A DNA stretch of 64,000 bases, taken from assembly GCF_000003815.2 (NCBI RefSeq), contig NC_049984.1:6530715-6594714 (forward strand). The letters are read 5' to 3'. Origin of the DNA: Branchiostoma floridae (Eukaryota; Chordata; Leptocardii; Amphioxiformes; Branchiostomatidae). A model generated the notes under the pieces. That model searched no databases. It saw only the letters and a program-made list of their open reading frames with translations, and was not told where the DNA came from. How positions within the stretch are numbered: position 1 is the first letter of the stretch; each line of letters begins with the position of its first letter. Both the position numbers and the translations under genes were made by a program. This document shows positions 63,827 to 64,000 of the stretch, one piece after another.

Positions 63827-64000
63827 CCGTGGTGGGAACTCACTGTGAGAATCTGTGAACCAAAGCGGTTCTCTGATCCAAAAATAGTTTACAGACAGAC
63901 GGGGACAAGCTCGGTGCTCCTGAATGGTTCCTAACGTGAGATGAAAGCCGCCCCGGCTGTGTGTATGTCAGGTAACACATTAACTCGCCTCTCAATGGGC
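63796..64000 (-). promoter_or_regulatory. 5' leader and probable promoter-proximal region of the main transcript
   Basis: This is the sequence upstream of the main ATG. It is CpG-richer than the introns and has an in-frame TAG 24 nt before the start. It contains an upstream ATG at 63824-63826 in another frame. At 63878-63887 the plus strand reads CCAAAAATAG, one mismatch from a CArG box; this could be chance. I see no clear TATA box. The transcription start could be here or beyond the right edge. Confidence 0.4.

Noticed and set aside
1-64000. Prokaryotic-type features: operons, CRISPR array, insertion sequences, phage
   Set aside because: Gene structure is spliced, coding density is very low, and no direct-repeat/spacer array or bacterial-type transposase frame is present.

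Overview
The window is animal nuclear DNA, not bacterial: there are no packed ORFs, and short GC-richer coding blocks bounded by GT/AG splice sites lie in long AT-richer introns full of MITE-like hairpins and simple repeats. The repeats (a foldback family with CCAAGCAGATG termini, an element with TTCGCGG-rich ends, one with ACGCTAGTTCACC ends) resemble elements I associate with lancelets (Branchiostoma). I therefore infer an invertebrate deuterostome, most likely amphioxus; a database search would settle this.

Almost the whole window is one gene on the minus strand, transcribed from about 63.8 kb towards base 1 and continuing past the left edge. Twelve exons (63757-63795, 61965-62165, 54460-55369, 34812-35612, 34362-34485, 32417-32516, 31959-32066, 28656-28772, 24306-24589, 13943-14081, 9819-9941, 1008-1199) join into one uninterrupted frame of 1,046 codons, and every junction has matching phase. 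The product is a PLEKHG4 (puratrophin-1)/PLEKHG4B/quattro-type Rho guanine-nucleotide exchange factor. Its order is: a putative N-myristoylation start; the N-terminal domain shared with PLEKHG4 and KIAA1755; a long Ser/Asn-rich disordered stretch; a linker with an 18-bp in-frame repeat and a Pro-rich motif; a CRAL-TRIO/Sec14-like domain; and a spectrin-repeat-like helical region. The catalytic DH-PH part should be encoded beyond base 1.

The most notable observation is three further candidate first exons inside introns of this gene, each starting with ATG, ending in a good donor and matching the phase of the next constitutive exon: 42821-42917 (a transmembrane segment), 11682-11741 (aromatic/basic, 20 codons) and 4380-4460 (an Arg-rich RRRRHSEP motif). 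Each lies in a local CpG-richer patch. Together with the main start they suggest one GEF gene with up to four promoters, each giving a different N-terminal address tag and progressively shorter proteins.

The introns hold several TIR elements (15138-16672, 27376-27470, 37202-37413, 40796-41295 with a nested copy, 58350-58560, 60174-60325), two possible LINE 3' ends with ATG-repeat tails, microsatellites, and many diverged tandem duplications. One of these copies the 3' end of exon 8 together with its splice donor. I found no second confident protein gene, no tRNA or rRNA gene, and no CRISPR array.
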